Source: Lutibacter litoralis
Lineage (GTDB): Bacteria; Bacteroidota; Bacteroidia; Flavobacteriales; Flavobacteriaceae
Length of the DNA stretch: 64,000 bases
Direction: 5' to 3'
Assembly (NCBI RefSeq): GCF_014646675.1
Contig: NZ_BMNS01000008.1
Span: forward strand, 128,910 to 192,909
Shown here: positions 9,403 through 19,538 of the stretch, piece by piece
Layout of the letters: every line of letters begins with the position of its first letter
Position numbering within the stretch: position 1 is the first letter of the stretch
Program-made: the position numbers and the translations under genes
Notes under the pieces: model-generated
What the model was told of the DNA's origin: nothing
Seen by the model: the letters and a program-made list of their open reading frames with translations, nothing else
The model's database searches: none

Positions 9403-10143
9403 TTATCCTAATAGCATTTGAGTTAAGAAGTAATTCAATAAAATAATTACAACGCTTGTCCAAACAACAGCCTGTGTACTTGCTCTACCAACTTCTAAAG
9501 ATCCACCTTTTACGTAATATCCGTGGTAAGCTGGTATGGTAGCAATTACAAATGCAAAAACCAAGGTTTTAATAAGTGCATATCGTACAAAATAGGGATC
9601 AAAATCAAGTTGAATTCCATAAATATAATCTTCACTAAAAAATCTTCCCGTTAAAATACCCGCTACATATCCTCCATAAATTCCTAAAAACATAGCTAAC
9701 ACAATTAAAATTGGGTAAAAGAATAAGGTTGCTATAATTTTAGGTAAAACTAAATAATTTAAAGAGTTAATTCCCATAACCTCTAACGCATCTATTTGCT
9801 CTGTAACACGCATAGTGCCAATACTTGAAGAAATATAAGAACCTACTTTACCTGCTAAAATTACACTCATAAATGTAGGTGCAAATTCTAGTATCATAGA
9901 ACGTTTTGTAGCGAATCCAATTAGGTACTTTGGTATAAATGGGCTATCTACATTTAAGGCCGTTTGTATAGCTACAACACCTCCCACAAAAAACGAAATA
10001 AACATTATTATTCCAAGAGATTTTAAACCCAAATCTTCTATTTCACGAAACAAAGTTTCCCTAAAAACCGACCATTTTTGAGGCTTTCTAAAAACCTGTT
10101 TTAGCATAATAAAATACTTTCCAATATGCTCTAAATAATTCAT
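9403..10143 (-). CDS. MlaE-family ABC transporter permease
   Basis: A 246-residue inner-membrane permease with five or six hydrophobic segments. MlaE-family marks include FFVGGVVAIQTA near residue 50, EFAPTFMSVILAGKVGSYISSSIGTMRVTEQIDALEVMG split across the middle, and YHGYYVKGGSLEVGRASTQAVV at the C-terminal side. The family moves phospholipids between inner and outer membranes with an MlaF ATPase, encoded immediately downstream. Direction of transport here is unknown. Confidence 0.88.
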   Translation of the reverse strand: MNYLEHIGKYFIMLKQVFRKPQKWSVFRETLFREIEDLGLKSLGIIMFISFFVGGVVAIQTALNVDSPFIPKYLIGFATKRSMILEFAPTFMSVILAGKVGSYISSSIGTMRVTEQIDALEVMGINSLNYLVLPKIIATLFFYPILIVLAMFLGIYGGYVAGILTGRFFSEDYIYGIQLDFDPYFVRYALIKTLVFAFVIATIPAYHGYYVKGGSLEVGRASTQAVVWTSVVIILLNYFLTQMLLG

Positions 10144-10428
10144 TAAAATTTCTTTTTGGCTAAAATATTAAAATAATACCACCTTTAATCTTTTTGCATC
10201 ATAAAATTATTTACAAAGAATAAAATATTATAATTTTTGGAAGCTTAAATTTATTTTTATTAAAAATTACTTCTATAATATTTTTTAAGTCATACTTAAT
10301 TAAATTTATTGCAAAAGCAACGTTTAATTCAGCTCCGATTCAGCACGAAATGGCTCCATAGGAAGTATTTATCTTGAAGTGTTTGCTTAAAATAAACCAA
10401 CATTTTAATTGTTATTACTTCAAAAGTA
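10144..10428. other. Non-coding stretch upstream of the MlaE/MlaF genes
   Basis: A 285-bp AT-rich gap between the transporter start and the terminator at 10429. It has no convincing ORF. A block at about 10310-10400 is less AT-rich than its surroundings; its plus-strand frame gives KATFNSAPIQHEMAP then a stop, which I cannot assign. It must hold the promoter for the MlaE/MlaF genes, but I found no clear TAnnTTTG match. Confidence 0.4.
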
Positions 10429-10461
10429 AAAATCTGCTAAGTTTGACACAAAGCAGATTTT
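10429..10461 (-). terminator. Terminator after the KAS III - porU operon
   Basis: The perfect 10-bp inverted repeat AAAATCTGCT/AGCAGATTTT has a 13-nt loop. On the minus strand the stem is followed by TTTTTACTTTT. It lies 71 bp beyond the KAS III stop, so it should end the minus-strand run that begins at porU. The plus side is also T-rich, so it may work both ways. Confidence 0.7.
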
Positions 10462-10531
10462 ATTTTTTAGCACAATATTTCTAATATCTTTTAGGTAATA
10501 ATAGCTTTTATAATGTTATGATTATTATAAG

Positions 10532-11593
10532 TTAATACTTATAAACAACGGCATTTATATTCATACCTGCTCCAACAGAAGCAAAAATAATTACATCACC
10601 TTTATTTATTTCGTGATTTTCTATTTCACCGTTTTTAACCATATCTAACAACGTAGGAACTGTAGCTACCGAACTATTTCCTAACTTATGAATACACATT
10701 GGCATGACATTTTTAGGTACTTTTGTTTTATATAAGCGGTAAAATCTTTTGATTATGGCTTCATCCATTTTTTCATTTGCCTGATGTATAAATACTTTTT
10801 TTACTTCAGAAATAGCTATACCGCTTTTATCAAGTGCAGTTTTCATTGCTAAAGGCACATGATTTAAGCCATATTCGTAAATTTTACGGCCTAACATTTT
10901 TATATAACGTACATCTCTATTTTTCTCTTTATTAAAAGACTCTCCAAAATATAAATAATAACATTCTTCTAAAGCATCTGTTTGAGCGGCATGGCTTAAA
11001 ATACCTTGTTTTTCAGTTTCTTTAGCCTCAATTATGCAGGCCCCAGCACCATCAGCAAAAATCATAGAATCTCTATCAAAAGGATCAACTACTCTAGAAA
11101 GAGTTTCAGTACCAATTACCAAACATTTTTGTGCTATTCCTGATTTTATATAAGCTTCTGCTTGGATAACACCTTGAATCCAACCAGGACAACCAAAGAG
11201 AATATCGTACGCAACACAACTAGGGTTTTTAATGCCTAACTTATACTTTACTCTTGATGCTAAACTAGGTAAAACATCACTTTGTACTGAATTGCTTTTA
11301 ACATCACCAAAATTATGTGCTAAAATTATATAATCCAGTTCTTCTGCGTCAATTCTAGCATCTTCAATTGCTTTTTTTGAAGCTAAATACGCTAAGTCTG
11401 ATGAGTCTTGATCATCATCTGCATAACGCCTTTCTTCGATACCTGTAATTGCTTTAAATTTTTCAATAATTTCAACATTTTCGTTCCCAAAAGGACTACC
11501 GTCTTCATTTAAAAAAATACTATTTAAAAAGTCTGAATTCTTTTTAATTATGCTTGGAATATAGCTTCCAGTTCCTGTTATTACTGATCTCAT
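10532..11593 (-). CDS. 3-oxoacyl-ACP synthase III family protein (FabH-like)
   Basis: A thiolase-fold condensing enzyme of 353 residues. The active-site Cys is in DILFGCPGWIQG, the His in KKVFIHQANEKMD, and the Asn in HKLGNSSVATVP. So the KAS III Cys-His-Asn triad is complete and the enzyme should condense an acyl-CoA with malonyl-ACP. The open frame reaches upstream to a TTG at 11617, but the internal ATG at 11593 gives MRSVITGTGSYIP, the usual start of the family, and is chosen here. It is the last gene of a minus-strand run. Whether it serves primary fatty-acid synthesis or a special lipid is not visible; many Flavobacteria carry more than one copy. Confidence 0.87.
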   Translation of the reverse strand: MRSVITGTGSYIPSIIKKNSDFLNSIFLNEDGSPFGNENVEIIEKFKAITGIEERRYADDDQDSSDLAYLASKKAIEDARIDAEELDYIILAHNFGDVKSNSVQSDVLPSLASRVKYKLGIKNPSCVAYDILFGCPGWIQGVIQAEAYIKSGIAQKCLVIGTETLSRVVDPFDRDSMIFADGAGACIIEAKETEKQGILSHAAQTDALEECYYLYFGESFNKEKNRDVRYIKMLGRKIYEYGLNHVPLAMKTALDKSGIAISEVKKVFIHQANEKMDEAIIKRFYRLYKTKVPKNVMPMCIHKLGNSSVATVPTLLDMVKNGEIENHEINKGDVIIFASVGAGMNINAVVYKY

Positions 11594-11627
11594 TTTTAAT
11601 AAAAAATTAGGAATCAAATTTAATAAT

Positions 11628-12014
11628 CTATTCGTTATTTAGTTCGGAAATTTTAATTTCCATTACGGTGGCTATCGACTGTGCCCTTGACTTTGCTGCG
11701 TGTGCATTTTCTCCTTGAAAAAGCTCATCTACAGATTCGCTAAACATTGATAACCAGCTCTTAAAATGTTCTTTTTTAAAAGGTTTTTCTTGATGTAATT
11801 TTAGATGTGGTGCCATCGCATTTTTACGATACCCACCAGAATAAAACAATATATTATCCCAAAAATCAACTAATGTTTGTAAATGTATTTCTAAGTGCTC
11901 TGGATTTGTAAAATCTATAAAAAAATGACGCATTAAATCGTCATTCAATAATTTTACATAAAAAGTTTTTACAAGCAAATAAATATCTTCTCTGTTTTCA
12001 ATATCGTTTTTCAT
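11628..12014 (-). CDS. Group III truncated haemoglobin
   Basis: A 128-residue globin. Conserved features of the group III (trHbP) family are a Tyr-containing B helix (TFYVKLL), the PEHLEIHLQTLVDFW stretch and the proximal heme region FYSGGYRKNAMAPHLKLH with the proximal His near residue 68. The length fits the 2-on-2 fold. Group III globins bind O2 or NO; the role here is unknown. It lies 34 bp upstream of the KAS III start and 8 bp after the cytidine deaminase gene. Confidence 0.85.
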   Translation of the reverse strand: MKNDIENREDIYLLVKTFYVKLLNDDLMRHFFIDFTNPEHLEIHLQTLVDFWDNILFYSGGYRKNAMAPHLKLHQEKPFKKEHFKSWLSMFSESVDELFQGENAHAAKSRAQSIATVMEIKISELNNE

Positions 12015-12022
12015 AAGATCAA

Positions 12023-12505
12023 TTAAAGAAAGGATTTATCAAATGCAATTGGAAGCAAATCTAAAACCGATTCGGTTTTTATAATTTTACCTTCTTCTCC
12101 CATAAAATACACTTCAATTTTATCTTTTTGTTTTAATTCATATTCAGACAATGTTTGCCTACAAGCTCCACAAGGTGCAACTGGTTCTTTTAAAATATGA
12201 CTACTGGAACTTGCTGAAATAGCAAGTTTTAAAATTTTTACGGTTGGGTAATCAGAAGCTACTTTCCATATAGCTACTCGTTCTGCACACATCCCAGAAG
12301 GATATGCTGCATTTTCTTGGTTGTTTCCAGTAACAATTTCACCATTTTCCAATAAAAATGATGCTCCAACTTTAAATTTTGAATAAGGCGCGTATGCATC
12401 TTTTTTAGCTTCAATTGCTTTTTGCATTAAAACTGATACATCTTTTGGAAGTTCTTGAACTGAATCGTAAACTGAAATACTAGTTGTTAATTCAACTTTT
12501 TTCAT
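12023..12505 (-). CDS. cdd: Cytidine deaminase
   Basis: A 160-residue tetrameric-type cytidine deaminase for pyrimidine salvage (cytidine or deoxycytidine to uridine). The zinc site is complete: NAAYPSGMCAERVAI carries the first Cys and the catalytic Glu, and APCGACRQTL carries the other two Cys. The Glu follows Cys directly (CAE), as in bacterial homotetrameric Cdd. The gene is cytoplasmic and lies 23 bp downstream of porV, probably in the same transcript. Confidence 0.93.
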   Translation of the reverse strand: MKKVELTTSISVYDSVQELPKDVSVLMQKAIEAKKDAYAPYSKFKVGASFLLENGEIVTGNNQENAAYPSGMCAERVAIWKVASDYPTVKILKLAISASSSSHILKEPVAPCGACRQTLSEYELKQKDKIEVYFMGEEGKIIKTESVLDLLPIAFDKSFL

Positions 12506-12528
12506 TTAAAATAGAAGTTTTTAACTTT

Positions 12529-13662
12529 TTATCTAACTTCAAAAATATCTCCAAAATCGAAAGATAAAGAGAATCTAAGTGTGTTTTCTAACGGATTATT
12601 TATATCTGACGCATTGAACAAATATGAAATGTCTAATTTAGAACTTTTAAAGTTAAATCCAGACCCAATAGTAAAATATTTTCTAGCACCTTTTAAATCA
12701 CTTTCATTAAAATAACCTGCTCTAACCGCAAAAGAATTATCATACATATATTCTGCTCCTAAAGCCCAAGTAAATTCTTTCATTTCTTCACTAAAACCAT
12801 TTGGCGCATCGTTAAAAGATTTAAAAATACCATTAAAAAAGCTAACGTCATCCTGTACATAAGGTGGCTCTCCATCTTCTGAAACACTCGGAGTTGGCAC
12901 TAATAGTTTATTAAACTCTAAATTTACACTTACTTTATTATAATTGTCTAAAATAAAATCGAATCCACCACCCAGTTTTAAATTTGTTGGTATAAAATTA
13001 TCTTGACCATCATTTGAATATGAAACTTTAGGTCCAATATTTGAAATATTGTAACCTCCACGCCAAACTCCATTAAAATCTCCATAATTATTTTCATCAG
13101 ATTGAAAATAACCTGAAATATCAACTGCAAATGAATTTACAGGATTTATTGTCGAGTTAGCTGATTCTATACCTAAATCTGATCTTATATAGCGTAAAGT
13201 AACCCCCATAGAATAGGTTTCACTTAATTTTAATGAATAGGAACCGTCTACAGAAAACTCGTTTAATTTTTCAGTTCCTTCCGGAGCACCGTTAATATCT
13301 GTTAAATCTATTTGACCCAAATTAAAATATTTTAAACTTGCTGCCCAAGCACTTCTCTCATCAATTCTGTTAGCAAAGGTAAAACCTCCTAAAAACACAT
13401 CATTGGTTAGTTCTCTTAACCAAGGTGTGTAAATAATTCCAATACTAAATTGAGATCTCATAAACGCATATTTAGAAGCATTCCAATGTTGTGAATTAGC
13501 ATCTGGAGATGTTGCAACTCCTATATCCCCCATTCCTCCTGCTCTAGCATCTGGCGCTATCAAAAGAAAAGGTGCTGCTGTGGTAATTGGATTTGGAATT
13601 TCTTGTGCGTTACTTGAAAGTGCGAATATAACAGTTAGGGTAACTAAAATTATTTTTCTCAT
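12529..13662 (-). CDS. porV: Type IX secretion system outer-membrane channel protein PorV (LptO)
   Basis: A 377-residue outer-membrane beta-barrel with a signal peptide ending at SSNAQ (about residue 19). PorV features include the start region PFLLIAPDARAGGMGDIGVAT, then SPDANSQHWNASKYAF, and a C-terminal barrel ending in DFGDIFEVR. PorV is the shuttle subunit that delivers T9SS cargo to the PorU sortase. It follows porU by 30 bp. Two T9SS-type cargos are present in the same window (51878-55204 and 55967-59146). Confidence 0.92.
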   Translation of the reverse strand: MRKIILVTLTVIFALSSNAQEIPNPITTAAPFLLIAPDARAGGMGDIGVATSPDANSQHWNASKYAFMRSQFSIGIIYTPWLRELTNDVFLGGFTFANRIDERSAWAASLKYFNLGQIDLTDINGAPEGTEKLNEFSVDGSYSLKLSETYSMGVTLRYIRSDLGIESANSTINPVNSFAVDISGYFQSDENNYGDFNGVWRGGYNISNIGPKVSYSNDGQDNFIPTNLKLGGGFDFILDNYNKVSVNLEFNKLLVPTPSVSEDGEPPYVQDDVSFFNGIFKSFNDAPNGFSEEMKEFTWALGAEYMYDNSFAVRAGYFNESDLKGARKYFTIGSGFNFKSSKLDISYLFNASDINNPLENTLRFSLSFDFGDIFEVR

Positions 13663-13692
13663 TAATGTTAATTTAATAATTGAATTAAATTG

Positions 13693-16600
13693 TTATTGCA
13701 ATATTACTAATTTTTCAATTTTTTGAGCAGTAGTATTTGAATTAATTGATTTCACTTTCAATTTATAAATATATACACCTTTTCCTATTTTTGCTCCAAA
13801 ATCATCTAAACCATTCCAAACTAATGTTCTACACAAATTACCTTCGGTTTGTAATGTTTCAGCAATTGTTTTTACCAATTTACCAGAAACTGTAAAAATT
13901 TGAATATATACATTTAAAAGTTCGTTTGGTTTGTTATGGTTGAACCAAAACTCTGTATAATTTACAAATGGATTTGGGTAATTTAAAACGTTACTTAAAA
14001 CTAAATCACTATTGTCTACTACAGTAAAACTAAACGTAGATTCAGTTAAGTTATTGTAGGTGTCCCATACTTTTAAAGTAATTGTGTGCAGGCCTGGTGA
14101 AAGATCCCTAAATGAGTAACTTACTTTTCCTTTTTTGTAAGTATCTGAATCGGTTTGATAATAATCATTTAAAATTATTGGATTTGCCTGATCATTATCT
14201 AAAATTGCAATTATATCGTGATCCACAGCGGTGATAGAAGTATTAATTCCATTTTCATCTTCTAAGATCGCAATAAAAACAGGAGCACTATCCGTATTTC
14301 CTCCATCAACAAAATTTAGATCGTTCATATATAATTGAACATTTGGACCTATATTATCTTCTGGAGCATTTTCATTAATTCCCCCTACTGTTACATCAAT
14401 ATTATAACCCGATTTATCTATAATTTTGTTTGAAGCATAAAAACTAAGTTTCCCTTTACCATAAGCAACTTTTAAATCTTTAGGAGCTACAAAATCAAAT
14501 GTGAATTTTCCGTTTTCAACTTTAGATCTTCCTTTAAATATTTTGCTATCAATTACATCAAATTCCATAACAATGTTTTTATTATCATTGTCTAACGTCT
14601 TCTTTTTTATAACTTTATCAAAAACTGTTACATCTATTTCTCCATTAAAATTATTTAATAGTTCATTATTACTATCTACAACATCACCTTCAAATTGAAT
14701 ATAAGACAACGCCTTTATAGTGTCTAAAGATTGAGTAATAGCTGTTCCATTCATTTTAGATAATTTAACCGCTGGTTTTGGAGCACTTAAATGCATTGCC
14801 GGGTCGCCAAAACTGTAAATAAAAAAACGCTGCGTTGTAGAAAACTGATTTTTAACTGTCATTAACGTTTCTGCAATTGACAAGTTTTCGTTATTAAAAC
14901 TTAAAAGAGGTGCTATCAATCGCTCATTCAAAGCTTGCCCTACACTTATATAAATTTCTCTAGTTGTAGAAATTAGCGAACTTGCACCATAATTTTCTTT
15001 CCAAAATAAAAATTCTCCAGCTGTTTTTCTCAATGGATTATCAAATCTGGAAAAATCGCAAGTAACTGTAATAAATAGTGGTAATTTATATTTGTTTTTT
15101 AAACTTTGTATTTCTGGCAATCGAAAAATAGATTCTGAAGCCCACCCATCTTCACCTCCATGTCCAAAATAATCAACCAATAACGTTCCTTTATCTATTT
15201 GATTTACAATTTCTAAATTAACCGTTGGATATGTTTTACCTGAAGAAGATGTTTCTTGAATAAAAGCATCTAAATATAATTTCTTTAAATTAAAAACTGG
15301 TTTGTTTGAAACAATTGATGTTGCAATTTTCTCCATTTCTAACTGTAAAACCTCTTCTCCTGCTCTATCAATATCATCGGCAATTAAAGTGATATTTGTA
15401 CGCCAATCTCCAAAAGATTCTTTGTTATAATAATCCAACAGTTTATCGACTACTTGTGTAGCCTGCAAAACATCTGAAACTGGAATTCTTCCAGTAGCAA
15501 CATCTTGTCTTTCAAAAGAATTAAGCAGTCCTTCGTTTTCGTCCATCATTCCATAAAAATCATCTGTAACGTACGATGAAGCTAAATTAAAACTGTTGTA
15601 TGCTTCAAAAACTGGCACTATATTATTATTTCCTTCAATTCTATCTTTATAATCATAAGACGCATCTCCAAATAAACAAACATATTTAATTCTGTTTGAA
15701 GTGGCATTATCATAAAAATGTTTCACAAAATCTCTAATAGCTGCTACATCTGGTGAGCCTGATGAAAATTCGTTATATATTTGATTTAAAGGCACTACTT
15801 TTGTTATTAACCCAGAATTTTGCGAATGATAATCTGCTAATCTTTGCGCTTGACCTATCAAAAAGTCTTCAGTAACAATTAAATAATCTATATCTTTTAA
15901 ACTATGTAAATTTTGATTTTCAACAGCACTCTCCTGTAACAATTGAGGTACGTAAAAATCATTTTCAGGAATAACCACATACTCCAATAATACACCTCCA
16001 TTTACTTTGAAATTAAAATTTGTAGTTGATGATTGGCTTGTAACTATTTGCGGATTAAGCGAATTTGAAACATCCCAAACCCATTTAATTCTATCGGCAT
16101 TTGCTATAGAAAACTCTTGCACTCCAGAAGCATTTATAGTATTAAAATTTCTAAATACAAACTGATTATCCTTCGCAATTAATTTCCTTTTCCCCAGCAC
16201 CTCAATAAAATCTAAATAAGCTGTTGCACTTGGGTTACCATTATTATTAAAATTTATATTTATATCAACTGCATTGCCAGATACTGTTAAATTTCCTGAA
16301 TTTTCATTGGTAAATGCCTGATTTAAACCTGATCTTGCTTTAAAATTTATTTCGAATAGGTTTTGATTATCTACCTGAATATCCATTTTTGAAATAGATG
16401 ATGATACTGCAACCCCTCTAACCCTGACCTCAATAGGTTCAGAATCATCAATCTCATCAAAAGGAATTGAATAGGTTCGAGTGTTTTCAATATTAAAAGC
16501 ATCTCCAAACCATTGCTGCCCTATTGCGAATAAATTAACTTCATCTTTTTCATAAAAAATAAAATCATCAAAATTTGAAATTGTTGTAGTACTAGCCTTA

Positions 16601-17493
16601 TTAATCGCAGGTTTTGTGGCAATTCTTTTACCTTCTGAAGTGCCAATTTTTAAAAAGTAAAATGCCTTGTCTGAATAAATATTATATCTATGTTTAGTTG
16701 AATTTAAATTTTGATTTAAACCATAATCCCAAGAATGTGGACCAGAAGCAAAAAACAAAATATAATCTTCGGAATCAAAACTTGCATCGTTTTCACCGTT
16801 TACAAGAATGGCATTTTCTTGCAAACCATTATACCTAAAATCACTATTTTTCAAAGGAAGCATCGCTCCTCCGTTACCATAAATACTAATATTTTTAGGG
16901 TTAATTGCATTTACATCTACACCTAATTTTTGCAAAAAATCTTTATCTATTTTATAAACTCCTGTTTTATTTATTGCAAATTTAAACCAACTCCCTTCAG
17001 CTAAAACCGAATTTTTAACAGATGCATTTTTTTGAATATTCAATTTTGCAGCTCCAAGTGTGTAATCTAATTCAAAAGAAATAATTCGTTTAATTTGATT
17101 GTTAATTTTAACCAGGGGTTTTAAATTTAAAACTGCTAGTGTTGTATTTACGGATTTTACTATATTTAAATCTATTAAAACTTCGCTGCTTATAGCATCA
17201 ACTGTATATGCATTAACTTCCTCAACTTGCTGATAAATAACATTTTTAATCGAATAATCACTTAACCCAGAATTCGAATTTACTTTCCAACTAGACGTAA
17301 AAGTTGGGTTTAAATCAGCATCTAAAAAATTGTTTTCAACAAAACTTGTGTTAACTTTCCAATCTTTACGTATTTCAAAATCAACATTATCGATCCAATT
17401 AAGTTTAAAAAATTTAGTTTGATTTTGTTGCGCTAAAGCAACGTTTCCAACTGCAAAAAAAAGTAAAAATAATATGATTATAGGGTATTTCAT
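13693..17493 (-). CDS. porU: Type IX secretion system sortase PorU
   Basis: A 1266-residue protein with a signal peptide (cleavage near VALAQ). A C25 (gingipain-type) peptidase domain spans about residues 530-890. The catalytic His lies in VDYFGHGGEDGW (about 776) and the Cys in ITVTCDFSRF (about 809). A C-terminal domain from about 1170 (YPNPFVNYTEFWF to the end) resembles a T9SS sorting domain, as in other PorU proteins. PorU removes the C-terminal signal of cargo and attaches it at the cell surface. It is the first gene of a run with porV and is divergent from gldJ, an arrangement common in Flavobacteriaceae. Confidence 0.92.
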   Translation of the reverse strand: MKYPIIILFLLFFAVGNVALAQQNQTKFFKLNWIDNVDFEIRKDWKVNTSFVENNFLDADLNPTFTSSWKVNSNSGLSDYSIKNVIYQQVEEVNAYTVDAISSEVLIDLNIVKSVNTTLAVLNLKPLVKINNQIKRIISFELDYTLGAAKLNIQKNASVKNSVLAEGSWFKFAINKTGVYKIDKDFLQKLGVDVNAINPKNISIYGNGGAMLPLKNSDFRYNGLQENAILVNGENDASFDSEDYILFFASGPHSWDYGLNQNLNSTKHRYNIYSDKAFYFLKIGTSEGKRIATKPAINKASTTTISNFDDFIFYEKDEVNLFAIGQQWFGDAFNIENTRTYSIPFDEIDDSEPIEVRVRGVAVSSSISKMDIQVDNQNLFEINFKARSGLNQAFTNENSGNLTVSGNAVDININFNNNGNPSATAYLDFIEVLGKRKLIAKDNQFVFRNFNTINASGVQEFSIANADRIKWVWDVSNSLNPQIVTSQSSTTNFNFKVNGGVLLEYVVIPENDFYVPQLLQESAVENQNLHSLKDIDYLIVTEDFLIGQAQRLADYHSQNSGLITKVVPLNQIYNEFSSGSPDVAAIRDFVKHFYDNATSNRIKYVCLFGDASYDYKDRIEGNNNIVPVFEAYNSFNLASSYVTDDFYGMMDENEGLLNSFERQDVATGRIPVSDVLQATQVVDKLLDYYNKESFGDWRTNITLIADDIDRAGEEVLQLEMEKIATSIVSNKPVFNLKKLYLDAFIQETSSSGKTYPTVNLEIVNQIDKGTLLVDYFGHGGEDGWASESIFRLPEIQSLKNKYKLPLFITVTCDFSRFDNPLRKTAGEFLFWKENYGASSLISTTREIYISVGQALNERLIAPLLSFNNENLSIAETLMTVKNQFSTTQRFFIYSFGDPAMHLSAPKPAVKLSKMNGTAITQSLDTIKALSYIQFEGDVVDSNNELLNNFNGEIDVTVFDKVIKKKTLDNDNKNIVMEFDVIDSKIFKGRSKVENGKFTFDFVAPKDLKVAYGKGKLSFYASNKIIDKSGYNIDVTVGGINENAPEDNIGPNVQLYMNDLNFVDGGNTDSAPVFIAILEDENGINTSITAVDHDIIAILDNDQANPIILNDYYQTDSDTYKKGKVSYSFRDLSPGLHTITLKVWDTYNNLTESTFSFTVVDNSDLVLSNVLNYPNPFVNYTEFWFNHNKPNELLNVYIQIFTVSGKLVKTIAETLQTEGNLCRTLVWNGLDDFGAKIGKGVYIYKLKVKSINSNTTAQKIEKLVILQ

Positions 17494-17656
17494 TTTATAA
17501 AAAAAGTTCCAAATTTGGGATTTTATTCAAATATTATACAACATTACATATAATAAAGAACAAAAACAATCGTTATAAAAAACATAATTAAATATTTTGT
17601 TGCAAAAAAATTAATTTAATGTAAATTGCAACACTTAAAACCCTAATAAGTTTAGT

Positions 17657-19366
17657 ATGAACTTTAATAATATTAAAAAAATTTATAAAGTATTATTTTA
17701 TCTTGTTATAATTATATCTCTAGTAAGTTGTCACAATAGAAATCCCAGAAAAATTGTAGGACTTACCGGATGGAATTCTAAAGATAAAAGTGCCGTAGGA
17801 TTTTACGATTCTAAAGAAGGTTACAGAGGGCAAAAAGCGCCTCCTGGAATGGTTTTAGTTGAAGGAGGAACTTTTACAATGGGCCAAGTTCAAGATGATG
17901 TGCTTTTTGACTGGAATACTACACCTGTTAAACAACAAGTTCGCTCATTTTATATGGATGAGACAGAAGTTACAAATTCAGAATATTTATTTTATTTAGA
18001 TTGGATGGAAAAAGTTTTTCCTCCTAACGATATTAATTATGAACATATATATCAATCTGCAGTACCCGATACTTTAGTTTGGAGAGATGTTTTAGGTTTT
18101 AATGAGCTGTTGACCGAAAACTATTTAAGACACCCTGGTTATGCAGATTATCCAGTAATTGGTGTGAGTTGGGTACAAGCAAACCAATACTGTAAATGGA
18201 GAACAAATAGAGTAAATGAAAAAATTCTTATGGACAAAGGGGTGTTAAAACCTTTATTTGAACTCGATTCTATTGAAGTAAAAGGTAAAAACCATTTTGA
18301 CACTGACACTTATATAGAAAATCCGTATGCAATGTTCGATGGAGATTCTACAATTTACAAAAAAGGTTTACCAAATAATATTGCCAGAAAAAAGGGTGAT
18401 GCTAAACCAAAAAGAGGTGACTTTACAGGAAGACAAGTAAAAGTTTCTGATGGAATTTTATCTGCAAGATTTAGACTTCCAACAGAAGTAGAATGGGAAT
18501 ATGCTGCAAAAGCAGTGGTTGAAGGAAGAGAATACAACAATACACGTGGAAGAAAAAAATATGCTTGGAGCGGAAAATACACCCGAAATAAATCTAAACG
18601 CTATATGGGAGACCAACTAGCAAACTTTAAACAAGGTAAAGGAGATTACAGTGGTGTTCCTGGTTGGAGTAACGATGGAGCAGATATTACTATTCAGGTA
18701 AAGTCTTATGAACCTAATGCGTTTGGGCTGTATGACATGTCTGGGAACGTAGCCGAATGGGTGTCAGATGTTTACAGACCTATAATAGATAATGATGCTA
18801 ATGATTTTAATTATTATAGAGGAAATATTTTTACAAAAAAAATGATAGACTCTGAAGGTAAAGTTGTTATTGCAGATGACTTTTCTGTCGAGTATGACAC
18901 TTTGGATAATGGACAAATTGTTCCTAAAACACTTCCTGGTAGTATTAAAAAGGTGCCTGTTACAAAGCGTGATGCATATATGAGAAATAATTATGAAAAG
19001 GCCTATAATATTGATGCAAAAGACGGTGATTTAGCTTCAACAAAATTTTATGATAAAGATGAAGACGAATTAGAGGTTAAACCTCGTATGTACAATTCTC
19101 CCGTAAAGCCAAGAGAGATAGGGGAAAGTGGTTATATAATGCAACTATACGATACAGAAAATAGGACAACTTTAATAAGCAATAAGGCACGTGTTTATAA
19201 AGGAGGTTCTTGGAAAGATAGAGAATATTGGTTAGACCCTGCTCAAAGACGGTATTTACCTGAATATATGGCAACTAACTTTATTGGTTTCAGATGTGTT
19301 ACTGATAGAATTGGACCAATGACCTATAAGAGAAGAACTCCTACAACAACAAAAATTAGATATTAA
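17657..19366 (+). CDS. gldJ: Gliding motility lipoprotein GldJ
   Basis: A 569-residue lipoprotein (lipobox LVSC, Cys24) with a formylglycine-generating-enzyme/sulfatase-modifying fold over about residues 60-560. Visible marks are GMVLVEGGTFTMG, FYMDETEVTNSEYLFYLDW, GVSWVQANQYCKWRTNR, RLPTEVEWEYAAKA, NAFGLYDMSGNVAEWVSDVY and ARVYKGGSWKDREYWL. GldJ is required for gliding and T9SS function in Flavobacterium johnsoniae. The 163-bp gap to porU must hold both promoters. A clear terminator follows at 19386. Confidence 0.93.
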   Translation: MNFNNIKKIYKVLFYLVIIISLVSCHNRNPRKIVGLTGWNSKDKSAVGFYDSKEGYRGQKAPPGMVLVEGGTFTMGQVQDDVLFDWNTTPVKQQVRSFYMDETEVTNSEYLFYLDWMEKVFPPNDINYEHIYQSAVPDTLVWRDVLGFNELLTENYLRHPGYADYPVIGVSWVQANQYCKWRTNRVNEKILMDKGVLKPLFELDSIEVKGKNHFDTDTYIENPYAMFDGDSTIYKKGLPNNIARKKGDAKPKRGDFTGRQVKVSDGILSARFRLPTEVEWEYAAKAVVEGREYNNTRGRKKYAWSGKYTRNKSKRYMGDQLANFKQGKGDYSGVPGWSNDGADITIQVKSYEPNAFGLYDMSGNVAEWVSDVYRPIIDNDANDFNYYRGNIFTKKMIDSEGKVVIADDFSVEYDTLDNGQIVPKTLPGSIKKVPVTKRDAYMRNNYEKAYNIDAKDGDLASTKFYDKDEDELEVKPRMYNSPVKPREIGESGYIMQLYDTENRTTLISNKARVYKGGSWKDREYWLDPAQRRYLPEYMATNFIGFRCVTDRIGPMTYKRRTPTTTKIRY

Positions 19367-19385
19367 AATAGTTGAAATAAAATAC

Positions 19386-19418
19386 AAACCTCATTGAAAA
19401 TTCAATGAGGTTTTTTTT
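19386..19418 (+). terminator. Rho-independent terminator after gldJ
   Basis: AAACCTCATTGA / TCAATGAGGTTT forms a 12-bp perfect stem with a 4-nt AAAT loop, followed by a run of T (eight T from 19411). It begins 19 bp after the gldJ stop. Confidence 0.9.
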
Positions 19419-19538
19419 ATATTTAAATTTTTAAAATAACCTTTTATAAAAATTTATTTCCTATTCAAAAATTCAATCCTAACAGGAATAGAGTTAGAGA
19501 ACATATTTGAAGGAGATAACCAAAACATCTAAAAAAGT

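Noticed and set aside
10310-10400. Possible gene remnant in the gap before the MlaE gene (frame KATFNSAPIQHEMAP then stop)
   Set aside because: Too short and matched to no family I recognise, so not called as a pseudogene.
11594-11617. N-terminal extension of the KAS III protein using a TTG start at 11617
   Set aside because: The added residues are not typical of the family, and the ATG at 11593 gives the standard MRSVITGTG start.
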